In this document: one piece after another, positions 8,526 through 16,618 of the stretch
Numbering within the stretch: position 1 is the stretch's first letter
Layout: each line of letters begins with the position of its first letter
From: Owenia fusiformis
Lineage: Eukaryota > Annelida > Polychaeta > Sabellida > Oweniidae
DNA length: 17,000 nt
Direction: 5' to 3'
Assembly: GCA_903813345.2 (NCBI GenBank)
Contig: CAIIXF020000386.1
Coordinates: forward strand, 1-17,000
Notes under the pieces: model-generated
The model's input: the letters and a program-made list of their open reading frames with translations, nothing else
Databases searched by the model: none
Told to the model about the DNA's origin: nothing
Position numbers and translations under genes: made by a program

Positions 8526-8531
8526 TTTATA
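8526..8531 (-). promoter_or_regulatory. alternative TATAAA box downstream of the minisatellite (5' LTR copy)
   Basis: If this box is used, transcription starts near 8500, the leader to the gag ATG is about 270 nt, and the minisatellite functions as U3 DNA. It has a weaker context than the box at 10596. Confidence 0.35.
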
Positions 8532-8558
8532 TTAAAGAGTGTCTATTCTTCTCTATAT

Positions 8559-10496
8559 CAGTTGTCGAAAATTGCTATCTTTCTGACATCAGTTATCGAG
8601 AATATTCTAAGTTTCTGGACATCAGTAATCGAAATATTCTAAGTTTCTGGACATCATTGGTCGAGAATATTCTATCTTTCTGACATCAGTTATATCTTCT
8701 AAGTTTCTGGACATCAGTTACACGAAATATTCCAAGTTTCTAGGCATCAGTCGTTGAAATATTCTAAGTTTCTGGACATCAGTAATCGAAATATTCTAAG
8801 TTTCTGGACATCATTGGTCGAGAATATTCTATCTTTCTGACATCAGTTATATCTTCTAAGTTTCTGGACATCAGTTACACGAAATATTCCAAGTTTCTAG
8901 ACATCAGTCGTTGAAATATTCTAAGTTTCTGGACATCAGTAATCGAAATATTCTAAGTTTCTGGACATCATTGGTCGAGAATATTCTATCTTTCTGACAT
9001 CAGTTATATCTTCTAAGTTTCTGGACATCAGTTACACGAAATATTCCAAGTTTCTAGACATCAGTCGTTGAAATATTCTAAGTTTCTGGACATCAGTAAT
9101 CGAAATATTCTAAGTTTCTGGACATCATTGGTCGAGAATATTCTATCTTTCTGACATCAGTTATATCTTCTAAGTTTCTGGACATCAGTTACACGAAATA
9201 TTCCAAGTTTCTAGACATCAGTCGTTGAAATATTCTAAGTTTCTGGACATCAGTAATCGAAATATTCTAAGTTTCTGGACATCATTGGTCGAGAATATTC
9301 TATCTTTCTGACATCAGTTATATCTTCTAAGTTTCTGGACATCAGTTACACGAAATATTCCAAGTTTCTAGACATCAGTCGTTGAAATATTCTAAGTTTC
9401 TGGACATCAGTAATCGAAATATTCTAAGTTTCTGGACATCATTGGTCGAGAATATTCTATCTTTCTGACATCAGTTATATCTTCTAAGTTTCTGGACATC
9501 AGTTACACGAAATATTCCAAGTTTCTAGACATCAGTCGTTGAAATATTCTAAGTTTCTGGACATCAGTAATCGAAATATTCTAAGTTTCTGGACATCATT
9601 GGTCGAGAATATTCTATCTTTCTGACATCAGTTAATATTCTAAGTTTCTGGACATCAATTACACGAAATATTCCGAGTTTCTAGACATCAGTTATCGGGA
9701 ATATTCTATCTTTCTGACATCAGTTGCTGGGAATATTCTATCTTTCTGACATCAGTTATCGAAATATTCTAAGTTTCTGGACATCGGTTGCCGGGAATAT
9801 TCTATCTTTCTGGACATCAATTGTCGAGAATATTCTATCTTTCTGGGATGTCGTAAATATTCTAAGTTTCTGGACATCAGTTGCCGGGAATATTCTATCT
9901 TTCTGACATCAGTTATATCTTCTAAGTTTCTGGACATCAATTGTCGAGAATATTCTATCTTTCTGGGATGTCGTAAATATTCTAAGTTTCTGGACATCAG
10001 TTGCTGGGAATATTCTATCTTTCTGACATCAGTAATCGAAATATTCTAAGTTTCTGGACATCAATTGTCGAGAATATTCTATCTTTCTGGGATGTCGTAA
10101 ATATTCTAAGTTTCTGGACATCAGTTGCCGGGAATATTCTATCTTTCTGACATCAGTTATATCTTCTAAGTTTCTGGACATCGGTTGCCGGGAATATTCT
10201 ATCTTTCTGGACATCAGTTATCGGGAATATTCTATCTCTCTGGACATCAGTTATACGAAATATTCTAAGTTTCTGGACATCAGTTGCCGGGAATATTCTA
10301 TCTTTCTGACATCAGTTATCGAAATATTCTAAGTTTCTGGACATCAGTTATCGGGAATATTCTATCTCTCTGGACATCAGTTATACGAAATATTCTAAGT
10401 TTCTGGACATCAGTTGCCGGGAATATTCTATCTTTCTGACATCAGTTGCTGGGAATATTCTATCTTTCTGGGATGTCGTAAATATTCTAAGTTTCT
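8559..10496. repeat. minisatellite array in right LTR
   Basis: This is the same array as 2481-4418, shifted by 6078 bp and with the same unit order, including the 157-bp higher-order repeat. Preservation of unit number between the two LTRs argues that they were copied from one template very recently, since such arrays change length quickly. Confidence 0.93.
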
Positions 10497-10595
10497 CAGC
10501 CTCTTAGTCCCTCGTCTGTAGATGAGACACTGACATAGGAGCTCCTTCCTCTTCAAAAGTGGTGTACGTGTCTGCTAGGAGCGATCAGTGCTCTG

Positions 10596-10603
10596 TATTT
10601 ATA
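10596..10603 (-). promoter_or_regulatory. TATAAATA box of the 5' LTR
   Basis: TATAAATA in the context GGGGTATAAATACAGAG on the minus strand is the best core promoter match in the element. A start about 30 bp downstream (near 10572) would give a U3 of about 570 bp and a leader of about 2.3 kb that runs through the whole minisatellite before the gag ATG at 8231. Confidence 0.6.
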
Positions 10604-11144
10604 CCCCAGACAGGTTTTGCACACGAACCTAACAAGTGATTAATGGGCTGATGCAATACCTAGTCAGTCACTAGAATCCCAGGCAGGATATCACTAGTGC
10701 AAAATAAACAACCATGGTGCAATGAGGAAATAACTTTTGCAAAATAAATGACTTTGCCTAGCAATCACGATTTCTGCTGTTTAACACAAAACGAACACAT
10801 ATCTTGTAATGTATTAGCTAGATTAAGATATAAACTAGATAAATATAACAAAAACCAATCATCATTGGCTCTAATTATGGTGAAATTGCAAGGAAAAACG
10901 AGTAAGTGAATGTAGGTCAGCAGGAAGTGAGAAAAATGTACAGATAAAAACAAAAATAAATCTCACAGAAAATAGCAGTTAAAACGACTCCCTGTACATC
11001 TAAAGTGTTCCACACATTAATGTAAGTATAACACCTATCAAGCTTGACTGGGAAACAGTTTCCTACTGTCAAAACTGTCTGAACTGCTAGAAAATGGTAC
11101 TGGACTCCAAAAATAAAAAATTGAAAAATTAAAAATTTGTTACA

Positions 11145-11148
11145 GTAC
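11145..11148. repeat. target-site duplication GTAC, right copy
   Basis: It directly follows the LTR end GTTACA and matches 2198-2201. Beyond it, the M module continues with CTAGTATGCC. Confidence 0.93.
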
Positions 11149-11511
11149 CTAGTATGCCACTATTTGGTATCAAAATAAAGAGGAGGAGTTCAACTTTCAT
11201 TTGAATTACGAAAATAGCGATGTAGGTCAAAAATAGTTCCGACGTGAAGGTGTTTACTACGCGTTTGCCCGTCATATCAGAATTGAGGAAGTGGTAGCAA
11301 ACGCGAGTCACAATAAATGGACGCTGATATCTCAAAAAGTAACCTGACTCCCTATAATTTGATGTAGATCAATCAAACCCCTATATGAACAGGTACATTT
11401 TGATATATAACACTATGGGGGGTAAGCGTTTTATAGTTGGTCACGAACGCCATATGTGCAAAGTATTGTTATGAATTTTCGAATTTGGTGTTGGATTACG
11501 GTACTCATACC
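11149..11511. mobile_element. M2, right part
   Basis: The remaining 363 bp of the split M module, ending CTCATACC before TTAA 11512-11515. The sequence matches the corresponding parts of M1 and M4. Confidence 0.85.
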
Positions 11512-11515
11512 TTAA

Positions 11516-12298
11516 TATGAGGCCCAAAATTGTCTGCTAGTTGGCCAGAGACCAATATTCTAGCAGAATTTGAGAACAGAATCGATTTTTTCGTTCTGCG
11601 TAGGGCAAACAATGATTTGAAATCACTTTCAACCATTCTGTGAGTATAAGAATGGTCATAAGAGGCCCGTGGAGGGTCATGGATGAAAGAGAGCCCTCTG
11701 AAATTCCGTCAAAATTGCAGGTTATTTCTTCATTTTTTGCTAAAATTACATGATTTTCAGGGCCCATATCTCAGTGAAATTGCTACAATGTAGCGATTTT
11801 TCATTTTTACAGGCTAGATACACGTGTCAGGCCGACAGAAACAGTAATCATGTGTGATTTTTAAATTGCTACATTGTAGCAATATTTATTTCAAAATACA
11901 GGTGTGAGGGAAACTGCAATTTAGTTAGATTTGGGCGAAAATGGCCAAGTTTCAGTCAAAATCCTCGGGACACAGGGCCTTTGTCTTAGATTTAGTCAAT
12001 GATGCAACTCTTAGTAGAAGGTGTGCCATATAGGGAATGAAAGCTGTTTGTCAGACGTATCATCTTCTTCAATAAACTCAGAGATAGTCAGGTTAGATTT
12101 GTGACGTCACAGTGGCAAAGTTAGACTAGCATATTTAGACGTATTTGGGGTAGGGCAAATTAACCCTTTCTAGCCTAAATGGATAAATTTTTCACATATT
12201 CAGCCAGTTCCGACGTTTTTATGCATTTTTGAACTAAAAATGATATTTTCTGCCAAAAAAAGTTGCAGAGACAAAAATCAGTGTGATGTCATAACACA
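11516..12298. repeat. S2: 783-bp spacer of array 1
   Basis: Same length and apparently the same sequence as S1, between TTAA 11512-11515 and 12299-12302. It carries the paired 19-bp palindromes at 11779-11797 and 11865-11883, and TGACGTCA at 12102-12109. Confidence 0.75.
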
Positions 12299-12302
12299 TT
12301 AA

Positions 12303-12770
12303 GGTATGAGGTTCCATATCCATCCGCCAAAAGGTATGACCCCTATATAGTCCATTTAAAAACTCGTGGTATTGTTCTAAATAACGCCATAGTTTGCTTC
12401 TAGGGTACCTAGTATGCCACTATTTGGTATCAAAATAAAGAGGAGGAGTTCAACTTTCATTTGAATTACGAAAATAGCGATGTAGGTCAAAATAGTTCCG
12501 ACGTGAAGGTGTTTACTACGCGTTTGCCCGTCATATCAGAATTGAGGAAGTGGTAGCAAACGCGAGTCACAATAAATGGACGCTGATATCTCAAAAAGTA
12601 ACCTGACTCCCTATAATTTGATGTAGATCAATCAAACCCCTATATGAACAGGTACATTTTGATATATAACACTATGGGGGGTAAGCGTTTTATAGTTGGT
12701 CACGAACGCCATATGTGCAAAGTATTGTTATGAATTTTCGAATTTGGTGTTGGATTACGGTACTCATACC
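12303..12770. mobile_element. M3: 468-bp module
   Basis: Matches M1 except for one missing A in a run of five A at about 12488-12492. Ends GGTATGAG and CTCATACC are intact, with TTAA at 12299-12302 and 12771-12774. Confidence 0.75.
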
Positions 12771-12774
12771 TTAA

Positions 12775-13557
12775 TATGAGGCCCAAAATTGTCTGCTAGT
12801 TGGCCAGAGACCAATATTCTAGCAGAATTTGAGAACAGAATCGATTTTTTCGTTCTGCGTAGGGCAAACAATGATTTGAAATCACTTTCAACCATTCTGT
12901 GAGTATAAGAATGGTCATAAGAGGCCCGTGGAGGGTCATGGATGAAAGAGAGCCCTCTGAAATTCCGTCAAAATTGCAGGTTATTTCTTCATTTTTTGCT
13001 AAAATTACATGATTTTCAGGGCCCATATCTCAGTGAAATTGCTACAATGTAGCGATTTTTCATTTTTACAGGCTAGATACACGTGTCAGGCCGACAGAAA
13101 CAGTAATCATGTGTGATTTTTAAATTGCTACATTGTAGCAATATTTATTTCAAAATACAGGTGTGAGGGAAACTGCAATTTAGTTAGATTTGGGCGAAAA
13201 TGGCCAAGTTTCAGTCAAAATCCTCGGGACACAGGGCCTTTGTCTTAGATTTAGTCAATGATGCAACTCTTAGTAGAAGGTGTGCCATATAGGGAATGAA
13301 AGCTGTTTGTCAGACGTATCATCTTCTTCAATAAACTCAGAGATAGTCAGGTTAGATTTGTGACGTCACAGTGGCAAAGTTAGACTAGCATATTTAGACG
13401 TATTTGGGGTAGGGCAAATTAACCCTTTCTAGCCTAAATGGATAAATTTTTCACATATTCAGCCAGTTCCGACGTTTTTATGCATTTTTGAACTAAAAAT
13501 GATATTTTCTGCCAAAAAAAGTTGCAGAGACAAAAATCAGTGTGATGTCATAACACA
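12775..13557. repeat. S3: 783-bp spacer of array 1
   Basis: Third copy, apparently identical to S1 and S2. Palindromes are at 13038-13056 and 13124-13142; TGACGTCA is at 13361-13368. Confidence 0.75.
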
Positions 13558-13561
13558 TTAA

Positions 13562-14030
13562 GGTATGAGGTTCCATATCCATCCGCCAAAAGGTATGACC
13601 CCTATATAGTCCATTTAAAAACTCGTGGTATTGTTCTAAATAACGCCATAGTTTGCTTCTAGGGTACCTAGTATGCCACTATTTGGTATCAAAATAAAGA
13701 GGAGGAGTTCAACTTTCATTTGAATTACGAAAATAGCGATGTAGGTCAAAAATAGTTCCGACGTGAAGGTGTTTACTACGCGTTTGCCCGTCATATCAGA
13801 ATTGAGGAAGTGGTAGCAAACGCGAGTCACAATAAATGGACGCTGATATCTCAAAAAGTAACCTGACTCCCTATAATTTGATGTAGATCAATCAAACCCC
13901 TATATGAACAGGTACATTTTGATATATAACACTATGGGGGGTAAGCGTTTTATAGTTGGTCACGAACGCCATATGTGCAAAGTATTGTTATGAATTTTCG
14001 AATTTGGTGTTGGATTACGGTACTCATACC
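13562..14030. mobile_element. M4: 469-bp module closing array 1
   Basis: Full-length copy ending CTCATACC, followed by TTAA 14031-14034. The next base starts array 2 instead of another S, so the array ends precisely on the M terminus. Confidence 0.75.
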
Positions 14031-14034
14031 TTAA

Positions 14035-14325
14035 GCGCAAAGCTGCAGCTTCCAGCTGCCTAAATCATCAAGGCTGTACCAAAGAATTGTATAAATTGGT
14101 GTTGACGAACCCTTTCAGATCTACATGAAATTATGACTTTGATATTTCATTCAGGGGGGCACGATATAACCTCCGGTACCATAATCAAGCTGAAAAAACG
14201 TTCTGGTGGTGGAGGCAAAATCTATGCATTTCTTCAGGCTCTGTTGGCTTTTGGTGCTATCAAATGATTAGAAATCAAACCCTAAACAACCAAACAGAAA
14301 TGAAAAGACAAATGACTACAGTTAA
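14035..14325 (+). repeat. A1 block of array 2
   Basis: 291 bp starting with the palindrome-rich GCGCAAAGCTGCAGCTTCC. Contains the exon-like ORF at 14155-14267. Copies: A2 15181-15471, A3 16328-16618. A1 has CTG where A2 and A3 have TTG (about 14195), a silent Leu change in that ORF. Confidence 0.75.
14155..14267 (+). CDS. possible terminal exon, unidentified small protein (copy 1)
   Basis: TTTCATTCAG at 14145-14154 looks like a splice acceptor. In the phase that skips two bases, the frame encodes 36 residues (GHDITSGTIIKLKKR, SGGGGK, then a hydrophobic IYAFLQALLAFGAIK) and ends in TGA. The mix of Gly-rich loop and hydrophobic tail looks protein-like, and the single base difference among the three copies (CTG/TTG) is synonymous. 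No upstream exon in matching phase was found: the candidate exon at the end of B stops in phase 0, which would create an early stop. I do not recognise the family. An unspliced reading has an upstream in-frame ATG near 14134. It may be chance. Confidence 0.25.
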
Positions 14326-14487
14326 CGCGGCCTATTATGTCAACTATTTCTACAGTAATTACGAATGCAAGCTGACTCCGGATCAGTGATTAGACTCGGA
14401 TTGTAGAGATGGGTAGAAGACTACATTATTTGTATGGTACCTCTTTCGAGGTTAGAAAAATAAGTCTATAGACTCATTATAATGTTC

Positions 14488-14540
14488 CTCTCCACGGAAA
14501 TCTTTAGTAAAAGGCGAAAGATTTATGCGTGGATGAAGAG
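14488..14540 (+). repeat. stem-loop in B1
   Basis: CTCTCCACG-AAATCTTT pairs with AAAGATTT (14517-14524) and, after a short bulge, CGTGGA (14528-14533) and AGAG (14537-14540). The loop is 11 bp. Repeated in B2 at about 15634-15686. Confidence 0.5.
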
Positions 14541-15059
14541 AAACCAGAGTGTGTAAGGAAAGGTGATTAACTCGTATAAATGATTAATCAGAGCACATAA
14601 TGTGGTGTCTGCTGGTTAGACCGTTTCAGATTTCTAAATGATTATCAGCTTCTCAAGACGATTAAAATCACATTTCCTAGCTATTTCAATAAGTTAGTAT
14701 AGCCATAGCAAAGGACATAATTTGCAATAGAACAAAATGTCATATTTAACAGATGCGATTTTTAGTGAAGATCATACGATTAGTTTCTATTACTTATATA
14801 CTCTGATCAACTTATTGTCGTTGAAAATACGTATCAGATCATATAGTCTTTCAAGCAGAAGGTGTAATTACGGAGCTTGTATGTGTAAACACATGTATTT
14901 ATAATTGGTGCTATCAGATCATGTCAAATAAACACATTTGAAAATTGATTCAACCGACACTAAGAAGCAGAAGACATGTAATGATGGGAGGACCTATCGA
15001 GACGACATATTTGGCTTTTCTTGGAGACTAAAACACATGTTATAAATGGTCCCCGTAGG

Positions 15060-15180
15060 GACTTTCAGAAATTGCGCATGCCGGCCATATTTCAGGCCGT
15101 CAGCGCGGGGTATTGGGTAAAGTTTTCAACTAGCAATAACCACGCCTCGGATAAACCTCATTGGCTATGGTACCGCCACT
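15060..15180 (+). promoter_or_regulatory. promoter-like, CpG-richer patch at the end of B1
   Basis: TGCGCATGCC (15073-15082) resembles an NRF1 half-palindrome, GGCCATATTT (15083-15092) a YY1-type site, and ATTGG occurs at 15112-15116 and 15160-15164 (CCAAT on the minus strand). CpG is dense here in contrast with the surrounding AT-rich DNA. An ATG at 15078 opens 13 codons (MPAIFQAVSAGYW) up to a donor-like GTAAAGT at 15117. The second copy is at about 16207-16327. Confidence 0.3.
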
Positions 15181-15471
15181 GCGCAAAGCTGCAGCTTCCA
15201 GCTGCCTAAATCATCAAGGCTGTACCAAAGAATTGTATAAATTGGTGTTGACGAACCCTTTCAGATCTACATGAAATTATGACTTTGATATTTCATTCAG
15301 GGGGGCACGATATAACCTCCGGTACCATAATCAAGTTGAAAAAACGTTCTGGTGGTGGAGGCAAAATCTATGCATTTCTTCAGGCTCTGTTGGCTTTTGG
15401 TGCTATCAAATGATTAGAAATCAAACCCTAAACAACCAAACAGAAATGAAAAGACAAATGACTACAGTTAA
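15181..15471 (+). repeat. A2 block of array 2
   Basis: 291-bp copy of A with the exon-like ORF at 15301-15413; it differs from A1 by the silent CTG to TTG change only, as far as I can see. Preceded by CCACT, not TTAA, unlike A1. Confidence 0.75.
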
Positions 15472-16327
15472 CGCGGCCTATTATGTCAACTATTTCTACA
15501 GTAATTACGAATGCAAGCTGACTCCGGATCAGTGATTAGACTCGGATTGTAGAGATGGGTAGAAGACTACATTATTTGTATGGTACCTCTTTCGAGGTTA
15601 GAAAAATAAGTCTATAGACTCATTATAATGTTCCTCTCCACGGAAATCTTTAGTAAAAGGCGAAAGATTTATGCGTGGATGAAGAGAAACCAGAGTGTGT
15701 AAGGAAAGGTGATTAACTCGTATAAATGATTAATCAGAGCACATAATGTGGTGTCTGCTGGTTAGACCGTTTCAGATTTCTAAATGATTATCAGCTTCTC
15801 AAGACGATTAAAATCACATTTCCTAGCTATTTCAATAAGTTAGTATAGCCATAGCAAAGGACATAATTTGCAATAGAACAAAATGTCATATTTAACAGAT
15901 GCGATTTTTAGTGAAGATCATACGATTAGTCTTCTATTACTTATATACTCTGATCAACTTATTGTCGTTGAAAATACGTATCAGATCATATAGTCTTTCA
16001 AGCAGAAGGTGTAATTACGGAGCTTGTATGTGTAAACACATGTATTTATAATTGGTGCTATCAGATCATGTCAAATAAACACATTTGAAAATTGATTCAA
16101 CCGACACTAAGAAGCAGAAGACATGTAATGATGGGAGGACCTATCGAGACGACATATTTGGCTTTTCTTGGAGACTAAAACACATGTTATAAATGGTCCC
16201 CGTAGGGACTTTCAGAAATTGCGCATGCCGGCCATATTTCAGGCCGTCAGCGCGGGGTATTGGGTAAAGTTTTCAACTAGCAATAACCACGCCTCGGATA
16301 AACCTCATTGGCTATGGTACCGCCACT
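15472..16327. repeat. B2 block of array 2 (856 bp)
   Basis: Copy of B1 with one extra C (AGTCTTCTATT in place of AGTTTCTATT, about 15930). All other landmarks are conserved at an offset of 1146-1147 bp. Confidence 0.75.
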
Positions 16328-16618
16328 GCGCAAAGCTGCAGCTTCCAGCTGCCTAAATCATCAAGGCTGTACCAAAGAATTGTATAAATTGGTGTTGACG
16401 AACCCTTTCAGATCTACATGAAATTATGACTTTGATATTTCATTCAGGGGGGCACGATATAACCTCCGGTACCATAATCAAGTTGAAAAAACGTTCTGGT
16501 GGTGGAGGCAAAATCTATGCATTTCTTCAGGCTCTGTTGGCTTTTGGTGCTATCAAATGATTAGAAATCAAACCCTAAACAACCAAACAGAAATGAAAAG
16601 ACAAATGACTACAGTTAA
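16328..16618 (+). repeat. A3 block closing array 2
   Basis: 291-bp copy of A with the exon-like ORF at 16448-16560. After CAGTTAA the sequence leaves the repeat (AGGACAACTG instead of CGCGGCC), so the array ends with A, mirroring how array 1 ends with M. Confidence 0.75.

Larger units (their letters stand above)
2202..11144 (-). mobile_element. 8943-bp non-autonomous LTR retrotransposon (gag-protease, no RT/integrase)
   Basis: Two direct 2865-bp LTRs with termini TGTAAC...GTTACA, a GTAC target duplication, a tRNA-Leu primer-binding site next to the right LTR and a purine tract next to the left LTR define a complete element read on the minus strand. The 3213-bp interior has one intact gag-protease ORF and no RT, RNase H or integrase. 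CCHC knuckle, DSG protease and ILG.D motif fit Ty3/Gypsy better than BEL/Pao or Copia; the missing pol prevents proof. The LTRs run at a constant 6078-bp offset without indels and share private variants, so insertion was recent and must have relied on enzymes from another copy. It lies inside array 1 and is younger than that array. Confidence 0.93.
8280..11144 (-). repeat. right LTR (5' LTR in element sense)
   Basis: This 2865-bp repeat appears base-for-base identical to 2202-5066, sharing even rare unit variants (for example TCTAGGCATC in one early unit and CCGAG in a late one). As the 5' LTR it holds the active promoter. Identity is by eye and constant offset, not by alignment software. Confidence 0.93.
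832..14034. repeat. array 1: TTAA-bounded M-S-M-S-M-S-M tandem array, interrupted by a retrotransposon
   Basis: Seven alternating blocks repeat with a period of about 1260 bp: four copies of a 469-bp module (M) and three of a 783-bp spacer (S), each junction marked by TTAA. The copies are nearly identical; the only difference I found is one missing A in M3. The array starts and stops exactly at M boundaries (TTAA 832-835 and 14031-14034), which suggests that the M termini are the mobile ends. A retrotransposon (2202-11144) splits the second M. Unequal recombination between two M copies around one S would give this order. It is long enough to be a satellite seed. Confidence 0.85.
14326..15180. 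repeat. B1 block of array 2 (855 bp)
   Basis: It starts CGCGGCC and ends CCGCCACT. It holds a stem-loop at 14488-14540, an AATAAA at 14927-14932, and a CpG-richer promoter-like patch near the end (15060-15180). No gene is recognised; the 62-codon frame starting at 15021 begins with TTG. Confidence 0.7.
14035..16618. repeat. array 2: A-B-A-B-A tandem array, period 1146-1147 bp
   Basis: The unit beginning GCGCAAAGCTGCAG recurs at 14035, 15181 and 16328. Each consists of a 291-bp block A (ending CTACAGTTAA) and an 855-856-bp block B. The third copy has only A, and the array stops exactly on TTAA at 16615-16618. Differences seen are one C/T change in A1 versus A2 and A3, and one inserted C in B2. 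The left edge abuts the TTAA of array 1. No terminal inverted repeats are visible. Confidence 0.85.

Noticed and set aside
832-14034. M as an LTR and S as the interior of a tiny retrotransposon (tandem LTR-interior pattern)
   Set aside because: M ends are GG...CC with TTAA at every junction, and no primer-binding site or purine tract is visible next to M; a TTAA-type DNA transposon fits better.
15021-15209. 62-codon plus-strand frame in B/A of array 2
   Set aside because: It begins with TTG; the first ATG is 19 codons in. Kept only as a possible short exon inside the promoter-like patch.
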